Shown in pieces: positions 9,263 to 22,684 of a DNA stretch of 64,000 bases. The translations under genes and the position numbers were made by a program. Source of the stretch: Lysobacterales bacterium (GTDB lineage Bacteria; Pseudomonadota; Gammaproteobacteria; Xanthomonadales; Xanthomonadaceae); assembly GCA_014946745.1 (NCBI GenBank), contig JADCRD010000001.1:1548427-1612426 (forward strand). The letters are read 5' to 3'. Positions within the stretch are counted from its first letter, which is position 1; the number at the start of each line of letters is the position of its first letter. Below the pieces are notes generated by a model, which saw only the letters and a program-made list of their open reading frames with translations, searched no databases and was not told where the DNA came from.

Positions 9263-9334
9263 GGGGAACTCCTGGCGCGGCCGGGCCGCGCCGGTCGTGC
9301 GAGGCGTGCTGCAGGAAGCCTTGCACGCTCCCGC

Positions 9335-9372
9335 GAAAAGAAACCCCTGCCGCGCCGCGCGCGGCAGGGGTG
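9335..9372 (-). terminator. rho-independent terminator after the chitinase gene
   Basis: Arms ACCCCTGCCGCGC (9343-9355) and GCGCGGCAGGGGT (9359-9371) with a three-base loop, followed on the minus strand by TTCTTTTCGC. A 13-bp perfect GC-rich stem plus U-rich tract. Confidence 0.85.
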
Positions 9373-9385
9373 AGGGTGGAAACGA

Positions 9386-11719
<2,334 letters not shown>

Positions 11720-11881
11720 GTGTGTGTCTCCCCGAATGGATTGCGATTGCCGCTGGCTCCCGAAGGATGGGAGCGCAGGCGGTGTCATGAACCCTCTAGG
11801 GCGCCTTGATGTGGAGTGCGGTCCCTGCCTCGACGGCAGCACCCCGGCGCCCGCCGCAACCCCCTTCGTTGCGGCATGACA

Positions 11882-11910
11882 ACGATATCTTCAAAGGACA
11901 TATCTATCGT
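11882..11910. promoter_or_regulatory. inverted repeat ACGATA ... TATCGT
   Basis: Arms ACGATA (11882-11887) and TATCGT (11905-11910), with an inner GATAT / ATATC pair, in an AT-richer stretch. The left arm continues TGACAACG from 11877, the half-site seen in the LacI-type operator at 4709. A repressor site is likely but not proven. Confidence 0.45.
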
Positions 11911-11923
11911 GATCTGCATCACA
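11908..11923. promoter_or_regulatory. CRP/Clp-like binding site
   Basis: CGTGATCTGCATCACA matches the CRP consensus TGTGA-N6-TCACA at nine of ten half-site bases. It lies about 190 bp from the chitinase start and 210 bp from the nagB-II start. In Xanthomonas the CRP homologue Clp controls extracellular enzymes; activation here is inferred. Confidence 0.6.
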
Positions 11924-12037
11924 ATGCGTGACTTTGGTTGCGACGCAGCACGATCGCCACGCTGCGCAAGCGAACGCCCCTCGCAGATGGTCGAGAACGG
12001 ATCCTGAGGCGAACCCATCGCGCAAAGAAGACCACGT

Positions 12038-12067
12038 TAGAGACCTTTTCCTGACTATGTAGAGACC
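12038..12067. promoter_or_regulatory. direct repeat TAGAGACC spaced two helical turns apart
   Basis: TAGAGACC occurs at 12038-12045 and again at 12060-12067, 22 bases start to start, so both would face the same side of the helix. It lies 66-95 bp upstream of the nagB-II start. The regulator is unknown. Confidence 0.4.
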
Positions 12068-12132
12068 AATGTCCACTCTGGTATTGCCGTGCTAGGCTTG
12101 CCCGCGCCCAGTCACCGCGGAGTGCAAGCGCA

Positions 12133-13155
12133 ATGAGTGCCCAGACCCTGATGCACCAAGAAGCGGCCGAGTCCGCTTTCGCCGTTGCCCGGATGTTCGA
12201 GCGCAACGAACCGGATGTCTTACGATGGTCATCTGACCTTCGAGACCGCCCGCCGTCGGTCGTGCTGACCGCTGCGCGCGGCAGTTCCGATCACGCCGCC
12301 ACCTACGCGCGCCACTTGTTCGAAACGCGCACCAGAACCCTGACCAGCTCGGCCTCGCCCTCGGTCAATTCGGTGTACGCGGCAGAAGTGCGCTTGCGCG
12401 ACGCGCTGATGCTGGCCATCAGCCAGTCAGGTCGCAGCCCCGACCTTCTCGCGCAAGTGGAAGCCGCGCGCCGCGGCGGTGCCGAGGTTGCTGCGCTGGT
12501 GAACGATGTCCAATCCCCCTTGGCTGCGCTGGCAGATCGCGTTCTGCCGCTGCATGCCGGGCCCGAACGAAGCGTGGCGGCCACGAAGAGCTTCATCTGC
12601 GCGATGGCCTCGGCCCTGCAGCTCACAGCGCACTGGAGCGCCGATCGCGCTCTGCTCGATGGCTTGAGGCGCCTGCCCGAGCAGCTCGAGATCTCCTTTG
12701 GGCTGGACTGGTCAGCCCTGGTCGAGGCCCTGGCAGAGTCGAACAACCTGTTCGTGCTGGGTCGCGGACCGGGTCTCGCCGTGGCCCAGGAGGCCGCGCT
12801 GAAGCTCAAGGAGACCTGCGCCCTGCATGCCGAGGCCTACAGCGCCGCAGAAGTGCGTCACGGCCCCATGACCCTGGTGGGGCCCGGGTTTCCCGTTCTG
12901 GTGTTTACCCAGGACGACGCCAGCCGATCCGCTACGCTTGCGCTGGCGCAGGAATTCGCCGAGCGCGGCGCGCGCGTGTTCTGCACCGATCCGCTGGGGC
13001 CCGGCGCCCTGCCGGTGCTGTCCGGAGCGCATGCGCTTAGCGCGCCGATCCTGCAGATCTGCAGCTTCTACCGCGCAGCCAACGCCTTGGCTCTGGCGCG
13101 TGGACGCGATCCGGATCGCCCGCCCCACCTCAGGAAAGTCACCGAGACCGTGTAG
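12133..13155 (+). CDS. nagB-II: SIS-type glucosamine-6-phosphate deaminase (NagB-II)
   Basis: Converts glucosamine-6-phosphate to fructose-6-phosphate and ammonia in the cytoplasm, last step of GlcNAc catabolism. 340 residues from ATG at 12133 with GGAGTG upstream. Two SIS domains: the first has AARGSSDHAATYAR and SQSGRSPDLLAQVEAA; the second has LFVLGRGPGLAVAQEAALKLKETCALHAEAYSAAEVRHGP, close to the isomerase half of GlmS. There is no glutaminase domain, so it is a deaminase-type SIS protein rather than GlmS. The stop is followed nine bases later by nagA on the same strand, so the two are co-transcribed. The NagB-II assignment rests on family and this pairing. Confidence 0.92.
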   Translation: MSAQTLMHQEAAESAFAVARMFERNEPDVLRWSSDLRDRPPSVVLTAARGSSDHAATYARHLFETRTRTLTSSASPSVNSVYAAEVRLRDALMLAISQSGRSPDLLAQVEAARRGGAEVAALVNDVQSPLAALADRVLPLHAGPERSVAATKSFICAMASALQLTAHWSADRALLDGLRRLPEQLEISFGLDWSALVEALAESNNLFVLGRGPGLAVAQEAALKLKETCALHAEAYSAAEVRHGPMTLVGPGFPVLVFTQDDASRSATLALAQEFAERGARVFCTDPLGPGALPVLSGAHALSAPILQICSFYRAANALALARGRDPDRPPHLRKVTETV

Positions 13156-13164
13156 GAAGCCGTC

Positions 13165-14307
13165 ATGGATCAATGCATTCGCGCTGCCCGCGTGCTGACC
13201 AGCACAGGCTGGCAGGACGACGCCGCCGTGCTTGTCGAAAGCGGGCGCATCTGCTGGATCGGCCCCGCCGCGCAGGCCCCCGCCGCCGCGGAAGAGATCG
13301 AACTGACCGACGGCGTGCTGGCGCCGGGCTTCATCGATCTGCAGGTCAACGGCGGCGGCGGAGTGCTGCTCAACGATGACTGCAGCGCTGCGGCCATGCG
13401 TCGCATCGCCGCAGCGCATCGTCGCTTCGGCACGACGGCGCTCCTGCCGACGCTCATCAGCGACACGCCGCAGGCGATGCATGCGGCGCTGGCGGCGGCG
13501 CGCGAAGCCATCGCTGAGCGCGTCCCCGGCGTGCTCGGACTCCACCTGGAGGGCCCCTTCCTGTCGCCCGAAAGACGCGGCGTGCATCGCGCTGAGCACT
13601 TCCGGCCGATCGGCACGCAGGAGCGCGCCGCTCTGCTTTCGCATGGCCTACCGAACCTGCTGCTGACGCTCGCGCCCGAAGCGGTCGAGCCGCAGCTATT
13701 GGGCGAACTGCGCGCAGCGGGAGTTCACCTGTCGGCCGGCCATAGCGCTGCCAGCTACGAGCAGGCGCGAATCGCGTTCGAGGCCGGCGTTGAAGGAGTC
13801 ACCCACCTGTTCAACGCGATGTCGCCGCTGTCGGCGCGCGCGCCCGGCCTGCTGGGCGCGGCGCTGTTGGATGCCAACGTATGGGCAGGCCTGATTGTCG
13901 ACGGCCACCATCTGCATGCGGCCAGCCTTCGGCTTGCGCTGCACTGCAAGCCGGGGCGCTGCTTTCTGGTCAGCGATGCGATGTCGCCGCTGGGCACGTC
14001 GATGCAGGAATTCGTGCTCGACGGCCGCCGCGTACAGGTGCGCAACGGCCGTCTGGAAACCGAAGACGGCACCTTGGCGGGCGCATGTATCGATCTGGGC
14101 ACCGCCGTGCGTGTCTGCCTCGCGCAGACCGGCGCTGCACTCGAAGAGGTGCTGCGGATGGCCTCCACCTACCCCGCCGATTTCCTGGGCCTGCGCGAGC
14201 GCGGTCGCATTGAGGTGGGCGCATGGGCTGACTTTGTTCACCTCTCGCCCGATCTTTCCGCAAGATCGACGTGGGTTGAAGGACAGCGGGAGACATGCGC
14301 GATCTGA
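13165..14307 (+). CDS. nagA: N-acetylglucosamine-6-phosphate deacetylase
   Basis: Removes acetate from GlcNAc-6-phosphate to give the substrate of the gene just upstream. 380 residues, starting MDQCIRAARVLTSTGWQDDAAV nine bases after nagB-II with GGAAG upstream. Amidohydrolase-fold landmarks: APGFIDLQVNGGGGVLLND, GLHLEGPFLSPERRGVHR (metal-binding Glu), LSAGHSAASYEQA and GVTHLFNAMSPL (metal-binding His residues), and the catalytic Asp in FLVSDAMSPLGT. Length is normal for the family. No downstream gene follows on this strand, so this is probably the end of a two-gene operon. Confidence 0.95.
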   Translation: MDQCIRAARVLTSTGWQDDAAVLVESGRICWIGPAAQAPAAAEEIELTDGVLAPGFIDLQVNGGGGVLLNDDCSAAAMRRIAAAHRRFGTTALLPTLISDTPQAMHAALAAAREAIAERVPGVLGLHLEGPFLSPERRGVHRAEHFRPIGTQERAALLSHGLPNLLLTLAPEAVEPQLLGELRAAGVHLSAGHSAASYEQARIAFEAGVEGVTHLFNAMSPLSARAPGLLGAALLDANVWAGLIVDGHHLHAASLRLALHCKPGRCFLVSDAMSPLGTSMQEFVLDGRRVQVRNGRLETEDGTLAGACIDLGTAVRVCLAQTGAALEEVLRMASTYPADFLGLRERGRIEVGAWADFVHLSPDLSARSTWVEGQRETCAI

Positions 14308-14746
14308 GGCAGCGCTCAAGAACTCTGCGCTGCCGCGCGCGAGAGAGCATGCGCTCGCGGGCCAAGCCTTGGATGGCATTGATCCATGCTGCCCCACGAC
14401 GAAGCGCAGCGAGCAGCTTCGGGCTGCAGCGTCGGGCTGCGTACCTCGTTGCGACAGCGGCCCATGCCAGGCGCGCAAGGCGCTCGCCACTCGGACGCGA
14501 GACGCCGCGCTGCATAGCGAAGCGAGCTGCGCGGGCGCCGCGCCTTGAAACCAAGGCGTAGACGCAAGCTACGGCGCCAGTGGACCACCCAGATCGCGGA
14601 CTCAGGCGAAGGCTCACGCGGCGACTTCCGAGCCCTGCCGCTCACTCAGCGAGCACCGCCTCGACACAGGACGACGCAAGGCATTCCATCAACATCGCAG
14701 GGCAGTTTGGCAACAGCGATTGGACTCGCCGCCCCGTGAAGCGCGC
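14308..14746. other. intergenic gap with a degenerate copy of the dispersed repeat
   Basis: No gene is supported. Around 14326-14390 the blocks GCGCTGCCGCGCGC, GCGCTCG, CCAAG and TTGATCCATGCTG follow the same order as in the repeat at 6441, so this looks like a decayed copy. The rest shows nothing recognisable. Confidence 0.4.
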
Positions 14747-14782
14747 AAACGAAAAGGGCCGCATCTTTCGATGCGGCCCTTC
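14747..14782 (-). terminator. rho-independent terminator of the tRNA-Ala/tRNA-Glu unit
   Basis: Arms AGGGCCGCAT (14755-14764) and ATGCGGCCCT (14771-14780), then TTTTCGTTTG on the minus strand. It lies just past the 3' end of tRNA-Glu. Confidence 0.85.
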
Positions 14783-14792
14783 GCGTGCCTTA

Positions 14793-14868
14793 TGGCGTCC
14801 CCACGGGGATTCGAACCCCGGTCGCCTCCGTGAAAGGGAGGTGTCCTAGGCCTCTAGACGATGGGGAC
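14793..14868 (-). tRNA. tRNA-Glu (anticodon TTC)
   Basis: 76 bases with encoded CCA. The acceptor arm begins GTCCCCA, the anticodon arm is CCTCC-CTTTCAC-GGAGG giving anticodon TTC, and the T arm is CCGGGGTTCGAATCCCCG. It lies eight bases downstream of tRNA-Ala on the same strand. Confidence 0.97.
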
Positions 14869-14876
14869 TAGGAAGG

Positions 14877-14952
<76 letters not shown>

Positions 14953-14974
14953 ACGTGCTGGAAAGACGCGCATC

Positions 14975-15520
14975 TTAGGGAGCGAAACCGATATCGTCAA
15001 GCGGTTCGCGCGAACTTTTTTGCGTAGCCTCGCCTTCATTCGCTCCATTTGCGATGGAGCCCATCACCGCACGAAGGGTGAAGCGCGAGTGGCCCCGTTC
15101 TTCGAGGTACTCCAACCAGCGCCCCAGGAAACTGTTCATGCGCATACGCGCATCGACCAGCTCGCGCGCCACGCTGCGCAGACCGAGCAGATCCTCCCAG
15201 CGCTGGCTCACTTCGCAGTGGGTCACTTCAGCCAAACGGGCGTCGGTGTAGATGCGGACCATGGCCGACGGATCGCGGTGGCTGCTGATCGGATCCACAA
15301 GCCCATAGGTGAGACGGAGCTCGAGCGTGTAGCTGTGGCGCTCGATGACTTCGAGGTGCAGTTCAATGCCGTCACTGGCGAGAGAGCGGTACTGGCCAGG
15401 CGCAAGATCGAGCAAAGGAAACAGCCGCACCAGCCGCCAGTAGTTGTCGGCGTAGCGATCCATCAGCTGGCCCAGGCGATTGGGCAGCGCGGTGACGGGA
15501 AGAACGGAGAGTCTGGACAT
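14975..15520 (-). CDS. DUF1249 family protein (YqiB-like)
   Basis: Cytoplasmic protein of 181 residues, function not established. The start MSRLSVLPVTALPNRLGQLMD is preferred over an in-frame start 11 codons upstream, which adds only an Arg/Leu-rich leader. The segment YADNYWRLVRLFPLLDL and MVRIYTDARLAEVTHCE are characteristic of DUF1249, which in enterobacteria lies next to cpdA and nudF. Here it stands alone, upstream of the tRNA pair. No signal peptide or membrane segment is visible. Confidence 0.8.
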   Translation of the reverse strand: MSRLSVLPVTALPNRLGQLMDRYADNYWRLVRLFPLLDLAPGQYRSLASDGIELHLEVIERHSYTLELRLTYGLVDPISSHRDPSAMVRIYTDARLAEVTHCEVSQRWEDLLGLRSVARELVDARMRMNSFLGRWLEYLEERGHSRFTLRAVMGSIANGANEGEATQKSSREPLDDIGFAP

Positions 15521-15641
15521 GCGCGCGAGCCTAACACGCAGCCTGAGACGCACTGCGTGACTGCAACAGCTGGCGTGGACCGGCTGCCGCCACGGACGTC
15601 CAGAGGCAGCCGCAGTAGGCGGATGGTTTTTTCACATGCTC

Positions 15642-16463
15642 TCAGTACAGCTGGCGCTCGATACCGAGCGTCGACATCAGCTTGCTGGCGATCTCTTCAA
15701 TCGAGGTGTGGGTGGTGCTGAGCACCGGCAGATTCTCCTGCCGGAACAGCGCCTCGGCCTGGGCGACTTCGCTGCGGCAGGTGTCGATCTTCGCGTAGCG
15801 GCTGCCGGGTCGACGCGCCTCGCGCACCTGTCGCAGGCGTTCGGGGTCGATGGTCAGCGCGAACAGTTTCTTGCGATAGAGCCGAAGGCGTTTGGGCAGC
15901 TCCCTGCCCTCCAGGTCTTCTTCAGTCAGCGGGTAGTTCGCCGCCTTCACTCCGAAGTGCAGGGCCAGATAGAGACAGGTCGGCGTCTTGCCCGAGCGCG
16001 AAACGCCCACCAGGATCACGTCCGCATCGTCGTAGTGCACGTCGATGCCGTCATCGTGAGTCAGCGCGTAGTTGGTGGCGTTGATGCGCGCCTCGTAGGC
16101 GTTGTAGTCGACCACCGCATGCGCCTTGTTGACGCGCGGCTGACGGGGCTGTGCCAGTTCGGTTTCCAGGGGGCTGATGAAAGGCCGGAACACGTCGAGG
16201 ATCAGCGCGCCGCTCTCGGCGATGATGTCGGTCAGCGTGCCATCGACCACGGTGTTGACCACGATCGGCCGTTGACCGCACTGCTGACCACGCTGGCGGA
16301 TCCGCTCAGCGGCCTGCTGGGCCTTGTCGTACGTATCAACGAAAGGGATGCGCTGGGTGTCGAAGCTGACGCCTTCAAACTGGGTGAGCAGCGCGTGGCC
16401 GATGGTCTCGGCGGTGATGCCGGTGCCGTCCGAGATGAAGAACACCGGGCGCTGCGAGCTCAT
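15642..16463 (-). CDS. ppsR: phosphoenolpyruvate synthase regulatory protein (PSRP)
   Basis: Bifunctional serine/threonine kinase and Pi-dependent pyrophosphorylase that switches PEP synthase off and on; 273 residues of the DUF299 family. It opens [22 protein letters not shown], has the P-loop [15 protein letters not shown], and ends with [15 protein letters not shown]. It is divergent from its target ppsA with about 150 bp between the starts, the arrangement expected for a regulator and substrate pair. Confidence 0.95.
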   Translation of the reverse strand: MSSQRPVFFISDGTGITAETIGHALLTQFEGVSFDTQRIPFVDTYDKAQQAAERIRQRGQQCGQRPIVVNTVVDGTLTDIIAESGALILDVFRPFISPLETELAQPRQPRVNKAHAVVDYNAYEARINATNYALTHDDGIDVHYDDADVILVGVSRSGKTPTCLYLALHFGVKAANYPLTEEDLEGRELPKRLRLYRKKLFALTIDPERLRQVREARRPGSRYAKIDTCRSEVAQAEALFRQENLPVLSTTHTSIEEIASKLMSTLGIERQLY

Positions 16464-16612
16464 CTGCTATCTCCTTGGTTTCTAATGTTTTTGCCGGACT
16501 GGACTGGAATTGGCCTTGTGCCTTCCCGGTGCGCCCAGCATCATACGCGGCCTCGGCTGCCGCACTGCAGCAATCGAAGCAGTTCACACTTTCCCTCGAA
16601 GGAGCCTTTCCC

Positions 16613-18985
<2,373 letters not shown>

Positions 18986-19012
18986 AGGCGCCCTTGGGAT
19001 TGGTTGGAAGCC

Positions 19013-19220
19013 GGGATTGGGGATTGGGGATTCGAAGCAGCGCGCCGCTTCGTCCCATCCCCGCCACATCTGATCGATCCGGCCTCGGAGGGTCTGCGCA
19101 TGCAGGCGCTCCGGGGTTGGGGATTTGCCCGCGCCATTGCTTGAGAAAGCCAGGGCTCGCATCGATCAGGCTCGCCGCAGCCTGCTCTTTCGAATCCCGA
19201 ATCCCGAATCCCCCAATCCC
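19013..19220. repeat. inverted pair of GGGATTS heptamer tandem repeats
   Basis: Left block 19013-19033: GGGATTG, GGGATTG, GGGATTC. Right block 19192-19220: GAATCCC three times, then CAATCCC, the same heptamer on the other strand. The blocks lie about 160 bp apart and could pair into a long stem. A third block of four heptamers is at 48684-48711. The DNA between holds no credible gene. Confidence 0.8.
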
Positions 19221-19225
19221 GGCCG

Positions 19226-19993
19226 TCAAACCCGATAATTCGTCGGCCCCAGCAGATCGATGCCGCACTCGAGCTGTTCCAACCAGCTCAGGAAGTCGCC
19301 AATCGCCTGCCCCTTCATGGGCAGGCCGTGCTGCGGCACGATCATGGCGGGTTCGAGCTTGCGCACCATGCCGGCCCACAGCCGGCAGACACGGTTGCCT
19401 GCCATGTAGCGACGATGGAAGCCCTCCATTCGGCCGACCATGGCGTTGAAGTCCTCGTAGGCGGCGTAGGCCGTGCCGGACGACACCATCGAAGACCCGA
19501 CGTCACCCGAGAACAGGATCCGGCTCACCGGATCCCAGAAGCTCAGGTTGCCCACCGAATGCAGGAAGTGCGCGGGCAGCGCGCGCAAGTGGGCACTGCC
19601 CATCGGGATGTCCATGCCTTCGTCCGGCACGAGCAGATAGCGGTCGCCACCCGCGCCCTTCTGGTAATGCGGAACGCTGTGCGGGATGAAGCGGCCCCAC
19701 AGCTTCGAACAGACGATGGTGCAGTCGCTGTACATCAGCCAGCGGTCGACCGAGCCGATGATGTCCGGATCCTGATGGCTGGCGAGGATGTAGGTCAGAT
19801 CGCGGGTCTGCACATAGCGCGACATCGCGAGGTTGAGCGGGGTGTAGAGCAAGGCGCCGCCCGGATCGATCAGCGCCGAGTGGCCGCCGTGCACAACCAG
19901 GAACTGATTGGCCTGCACGCCGTCATCGCCGCGCACCAGATCCGCAAAAACGATGCACTTGTGCTCGGGCGTGCTGAACAGTTCAACGGCCAT
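19226..19993 (-). CDS. metallo-beta-lactamase-fold protein of the flavodiiron/ODP type
   Basis: Cytoplasmic 255-residue protein starting MAVELFSTPEHKCIVFADLVRG; a TTG five codons earlier is less likely. It is a single lactamase domain without the flavodoxin part of flavodiiron proteins. Putative metal ligands in order: His73-x-Asp75-x-Asp77 (SHQDPDIIGS), His142 or His145 (HFLHSVGN), Asp164 (FSGDVGSS) and His222 (VPQHGLP). The pattern follows the diiron set of flavodiiron proteins, with Asp replacing the usual Glu at the second position. Oxygen or redox sensing is a possible role, as in ODP proteins. No redox partner or sensor gene is adjacent. Confidence 0.75.
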   Translation of the reverse strand: MAVELFSTPEHKCIVFADLVRGDDGVQANQFLVVHGGHSALIDPGGALLYTPLNLAMSRYVQTRDLTYILASHQDPDIIGSVDRWLMYSDCTIVCSKLWGRFIPHSVPHYQKGAGGDRYLLVPDEGMDIPMGSAHLRALPAHFLHSVGNLSFWDPVSRILFSGDVGSSMVSSGTAYAAYEDFNAMVGRMEGFHRRYMAGNRVCRLWAGMVRKLEPAMIVPQHGLPMKGQAIGDFLSWLEQLECGIDLLGPTNYRV

Positions 19994-20102
19994 GGCGGAG
20001 ACTCCCAAGTCGAATGCACGGGAGTCTAGGTGGGCGGAACCGAAGCGACTTGATTCCGCGCAAGCCGGCGCGGCTCAGTGGCCGGGTCAGCGCGATCTGG
20101 CG

Positions 20103-21179
20103 CTATTCCTCGAGAAAGCGCACGCGCCGGGTGATACCGCAGGCCAGCTCATAGCCCAGTGTGCCGGCGCTGCTCGCCACGGTCTCGATGGCGAGCCCCC
20201 TGCCCCAGGCCTCGACGGGCGAGCCGACCTTGGCCTGCGGCAACGCCGTAATGTCGACGGCGATCAGGTCCATCGAAACGCGTCCGACGGTGGGCACCTG
20301 CACGCCTTCGACCAGCACCGGGCTGCCGGAGCCGGCGTGGCGCGGATAGCCATCGCCGTAGCCTATCGCTGCGATCCCGATCCGCATGGGGTTTGCAGCG
20401 ACGAAGGTGCCGCCGTAGCCCACCGCGGCGCCCGCCTCAATCTGCTTGACCGAGATGAGGCGCGTCGACAGCGTCATCGCGGGTCGTAGCCCGAGATCCG
20501 CGCCCGACTGACCCTCCACCGCGGAGAGCCCGTAGAGCGCGCCGCCGGGACGCACCCAATGCCGGTGCGCCTCGGGCCAGCCCAGAACGCCCGCGGAGTT
20601 GGCCAGAGAGTGCTCGCCAGGCAGGCCCGCGGTTGCGGCGTCGAAGCGGTCGATCTGCTCGCGCGTCGCCGGGCAATCGAACTCGTCAGAGCGCGCGAAG
20701 TGGGTCATCAGCACGAGCTCAGGATCGACGCAGGGCAGCGCGCGCAGGGCGGCGTGGATGTGCTTCGCATCCTCGGCAGGAAAGCCGAGGCGATGCATGC
20801 CCGTGTCGAGCTTCAGCCAGACCCGCAGCGGTGCGCCGCCCGCATCGCTGCGGAGCAGCTCAAGCTGGCTGCTGTGATGGATAACGGCGTCGACCTGCAG
20901 CCGGCGCAGCAGCGCCAGATCATCCGGTTCGTCCGGGCCCGACAGCAGCACGATGCGCTGCGAGAGGCCCGCAGCACGAAGGCGCTCGGCGTCAGAGAGT
21001 GCCGCCACGCCGAAAGCGTCCGCGCCCTGCAGAGCGCGCGCGACGCGCTCCAGCCCGTGGCCATAGCCATCGGCCTTGACCACAGCCATCACCTTGCTGT
21101 CCGGCGCCCGGCGCCGGATCAGCTGCAGGTTGTGGCGCAGGGCGTCGGTGTGGATGGTGGCCGAGGTGGCCCGGCTCAC
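20103..21179 (-). CDS. alr: alanine racemase
   Basis: PLP enzyme making D-alanine for peptidoglycan; 358 residues. The PLP lysine is in VMAVVKADGYGHG near the N-terminus, with IGYGDGYPRHAGSG and VGRVSMDLIAVDIT as further family blocks in the C-terminal beta domain. Its start overlaps the end of dnaB by four bases (ATGA-type), so the two are translationally coupled and probably share a transcript, a common pairing in gammaproteobacteria. Confidence 0.96.
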   Translation of the reverse strand: MSRATSATIHTDALRHNLQLIRRRAPDSKVMAVVKADGYGHGLERVARALQGADAFGVAALSDAERLRAAGLSQRIVLLSGPDEPDDLALLRRLQVDAVIHHSSQLELLRSDAGGAPLRVWLKLDTGMHRLGFPAEDAKHIHAALRALPCVDPELVLMTHFARSDEFDCPATREQIDRFDAATAGLPGEHSLANSAGVLGWPEAHRHWVRPGGALYGLSAVEGQSGADLGLRPAMTLSTRLISVKQIEAGAAVGYGGTFVAANPMRIGIAAIGYGDGYPRHAGSGSPVLVEGVQVPTVGRVSMDLIAVDITALPQAKVGSPVEAWGRGLAIETVASSAGTLGYELACGITRRVRFLEE

Positions 21180-22588
21180 TCGAAGCTCCCCGCAAAGCCT
21201 CCGGAGGCCAGATTGTCGAAGCGGGTGTACTTGCCGTGGAAGGCCAGCTTGACCGTGCCGGTGGGGCCGTGGCGGTGCTTGCCGATGATGATCTCGGCCA
21301 CCCCCTTTTCGCCGGACTCGGGGTGGTAGTACTCGTCGCGGTAGATGAAGACGATCATGTCGGCGTCCTGCTCGATGGCGCCCGACTCGCGCAGGTCGGC
21401 CATCACGGGGCGCTTGTCGGTGCGGCTTTCCAGCGAGCGGTTCAACTGCGAGAGCGCGATCACGGGCACGTTCAGCTCCTTGGCGAGAGCTTTCAGGCTG
21501 CGCGAGATTTCTGAAATTTCGGTGGCGCGGTTCTCGCGATTGCCCGGCACCTGCATCAGCTGCAGGTAGTCGATGACGATGAGCCCGAGGCCGTGCTCGC
21601 GCGCCAGTCGGCGGCAGCGCGCGCGAAGCTCGGTCGGCGACAGCGCAGGCGTGTCGTCGATGAAGATCTTGGCTTCGGACAGCATGGTGATCGCGTGCGT
21701 CACCCGGCTCCAGTCCTCGTCTTCGAGCTGGCCGGTACGCAGCGATTGCTGATTGACCCGGCCGAGCGACGAGATCAGACGGAAGGCCAGCTGCGAGGCC
21801 GACATTTCCATCGAAAACACCGCGGCCGGCTTCTTGGTCTTCAGCGCGGCGTACTCGGCGACGTTGAGCGCGAACGAGGTTTTTCCCATCGCTGGACGTG
21901 CCGCCAGGATGATCAGGTCGGACGGCTGCAGACCGGCGGTGTGCTCGTCGAAATCGATGAAGCCGCTGGGCAGACCGGTGATTTTGCCCTGGTTCTGGTA
22001 GCGCTCCTGCAGCAGGCGGAAGGCGTCCTTGACCGCCGAGCGCATGCTCTGGAAGCCCTGACGCCCGCGGCTGCCGGCCTCGGCGATACGGAACACCTGT
22101 TGTTCCGCCACCTCCAGAAGCTCGCGTGCGGGGCGGCCAGCGGGCTGATAGCCGTCATTGGCGATGTTGGTGCCGATGTCGATCAGCTGCCGCAGCACGG
22201 ACTTCTCGCGCACGATCTCGGCATAGGCCGCGATGTTCGCGGCGCTGGGTGTGGTGCTCGCGAGTTCGACGATGTAGGCGCCGCCGCCGATCAGCTCGCT
22301 CTCGCCCTGACTGTCGAACCACTCGCCCAGGGTGACTGCGTCGCAGGGCTGGCCTTGCTCGGCCAGCTGGCCGATCGCGCGGAAGATCAGCTGGTGGTCG
22401 CGGCGGTAGAAGTCTTCTTCGGTGAGTTTGTCGGCCACCTTGTCCCAGGCCTCACCGGACAGCATCAGGCCGCCCAGGACAGCTTGCTCGGCCTCGATCG
22501 AATGCGGCGGCACGCGCAAGCCATCGGCACGCTCGTCATGCGACTGAAAACTGCGTTCGGGCTTGCGCCCTGGAAAAACTGCGGCCAT
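21176..22588 (-). CDS. dnaB: replicative DNA helicase DnaB
   Basis: Hexameric 5'-3' helicase of the replication fork; 470 residues, normal length. The N-terminal primase-interaction domain has RVPPHSIEAEQAVLGGLML; the RecA-like domain has Walker A AARPAMGKTSFALN, Walker B LIVIDYLQLMQ and the sensor segment FIYRDEYYHPESGEKGVAEIIIGKHRHGPTG (quoted in outline). No intein interrupts it. It sits between rplI and alr on the minus strand. A DnaA-box sequence lies about 100 bp upstream of its start. Confidence 0.97.
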   Translation of the reverse strand: MAAVFPGRKPERSFQSHDERADGLRVPPHSIEAEQAVLGGLMLSGEAWDKVADKLTEEDFYRRDHQLIFRAIGQLAEQGQPCDAVTLGEWFDSQGESELIGGGAYIVELASTTPSAANIAAYAEIVREKSVLRQLIDIGTNIANDGYQPAGRPARELLEVAEQQVFRIAEAGSRGRQGFQSMRSAVKDAFRLLQERYQNQGKITGLPSGFIDFDEHTAGLQPSDLIILAARPAMGKTSFALNVAEYAALKTKKPAAVFSMEMSASQLAFRLISSLGRVNQQSLRTGQLEDEDWSRVTHAITMLSEAKIFIDDTPALSPTELRARCRRLAREHGLGLIVIDYLQLMQVPGNRENRATEISEISRSLKALAKELNVPVIALSQLNRSLESRTDKRPVMADLRESGAIEQDADMIVFIYRDEYYHPESGEKGVAEIIIGKHRHGPTGTVKLAFHGKYTRFDNLASGGFAGSFE

Positions 22589-22684
22589 GGGCTGTGGATT
22601 CTCTGCGGCGCGCGGAGCTCATTGGCCCAGCGCGCGGAGCCGGGATCATACGGGGGGCATTGCCTGCGCCGTTGCGCATAAGCC

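Larger units (their letters stand above)
11720..12132. promoter_or_regulatory. divergent regulatory region between chitinase and nagB-II/nagA
   Basis: A 413 bp gap, less GC-rich in its middle than its surroundings. It contains an inverted repeat (11882-11910), a CRP-like palindrome (11908-11923), a TGACAACG half-match to the locus operator at 11877, and a direct repeat TAGAGACC (12038 and 12060). No gene is supported in it. Confidence 0.65.

Noticed and set aside
12060-12100. GntR/DasR-type operator reading TGGTATTG or TAGACC-like in the nagB-II promoter
   Set aside because: The sequence has no palindromic partner at the right spacing and TAGAGACC differs from the DasR half-site; I list only the direct repeat.
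19013-19220. CRISPR array
   Set aside because: Units are seven bases, tandem without unique spacers, and arranged as an inverted pair; no cas genes occur anywhere in the window.
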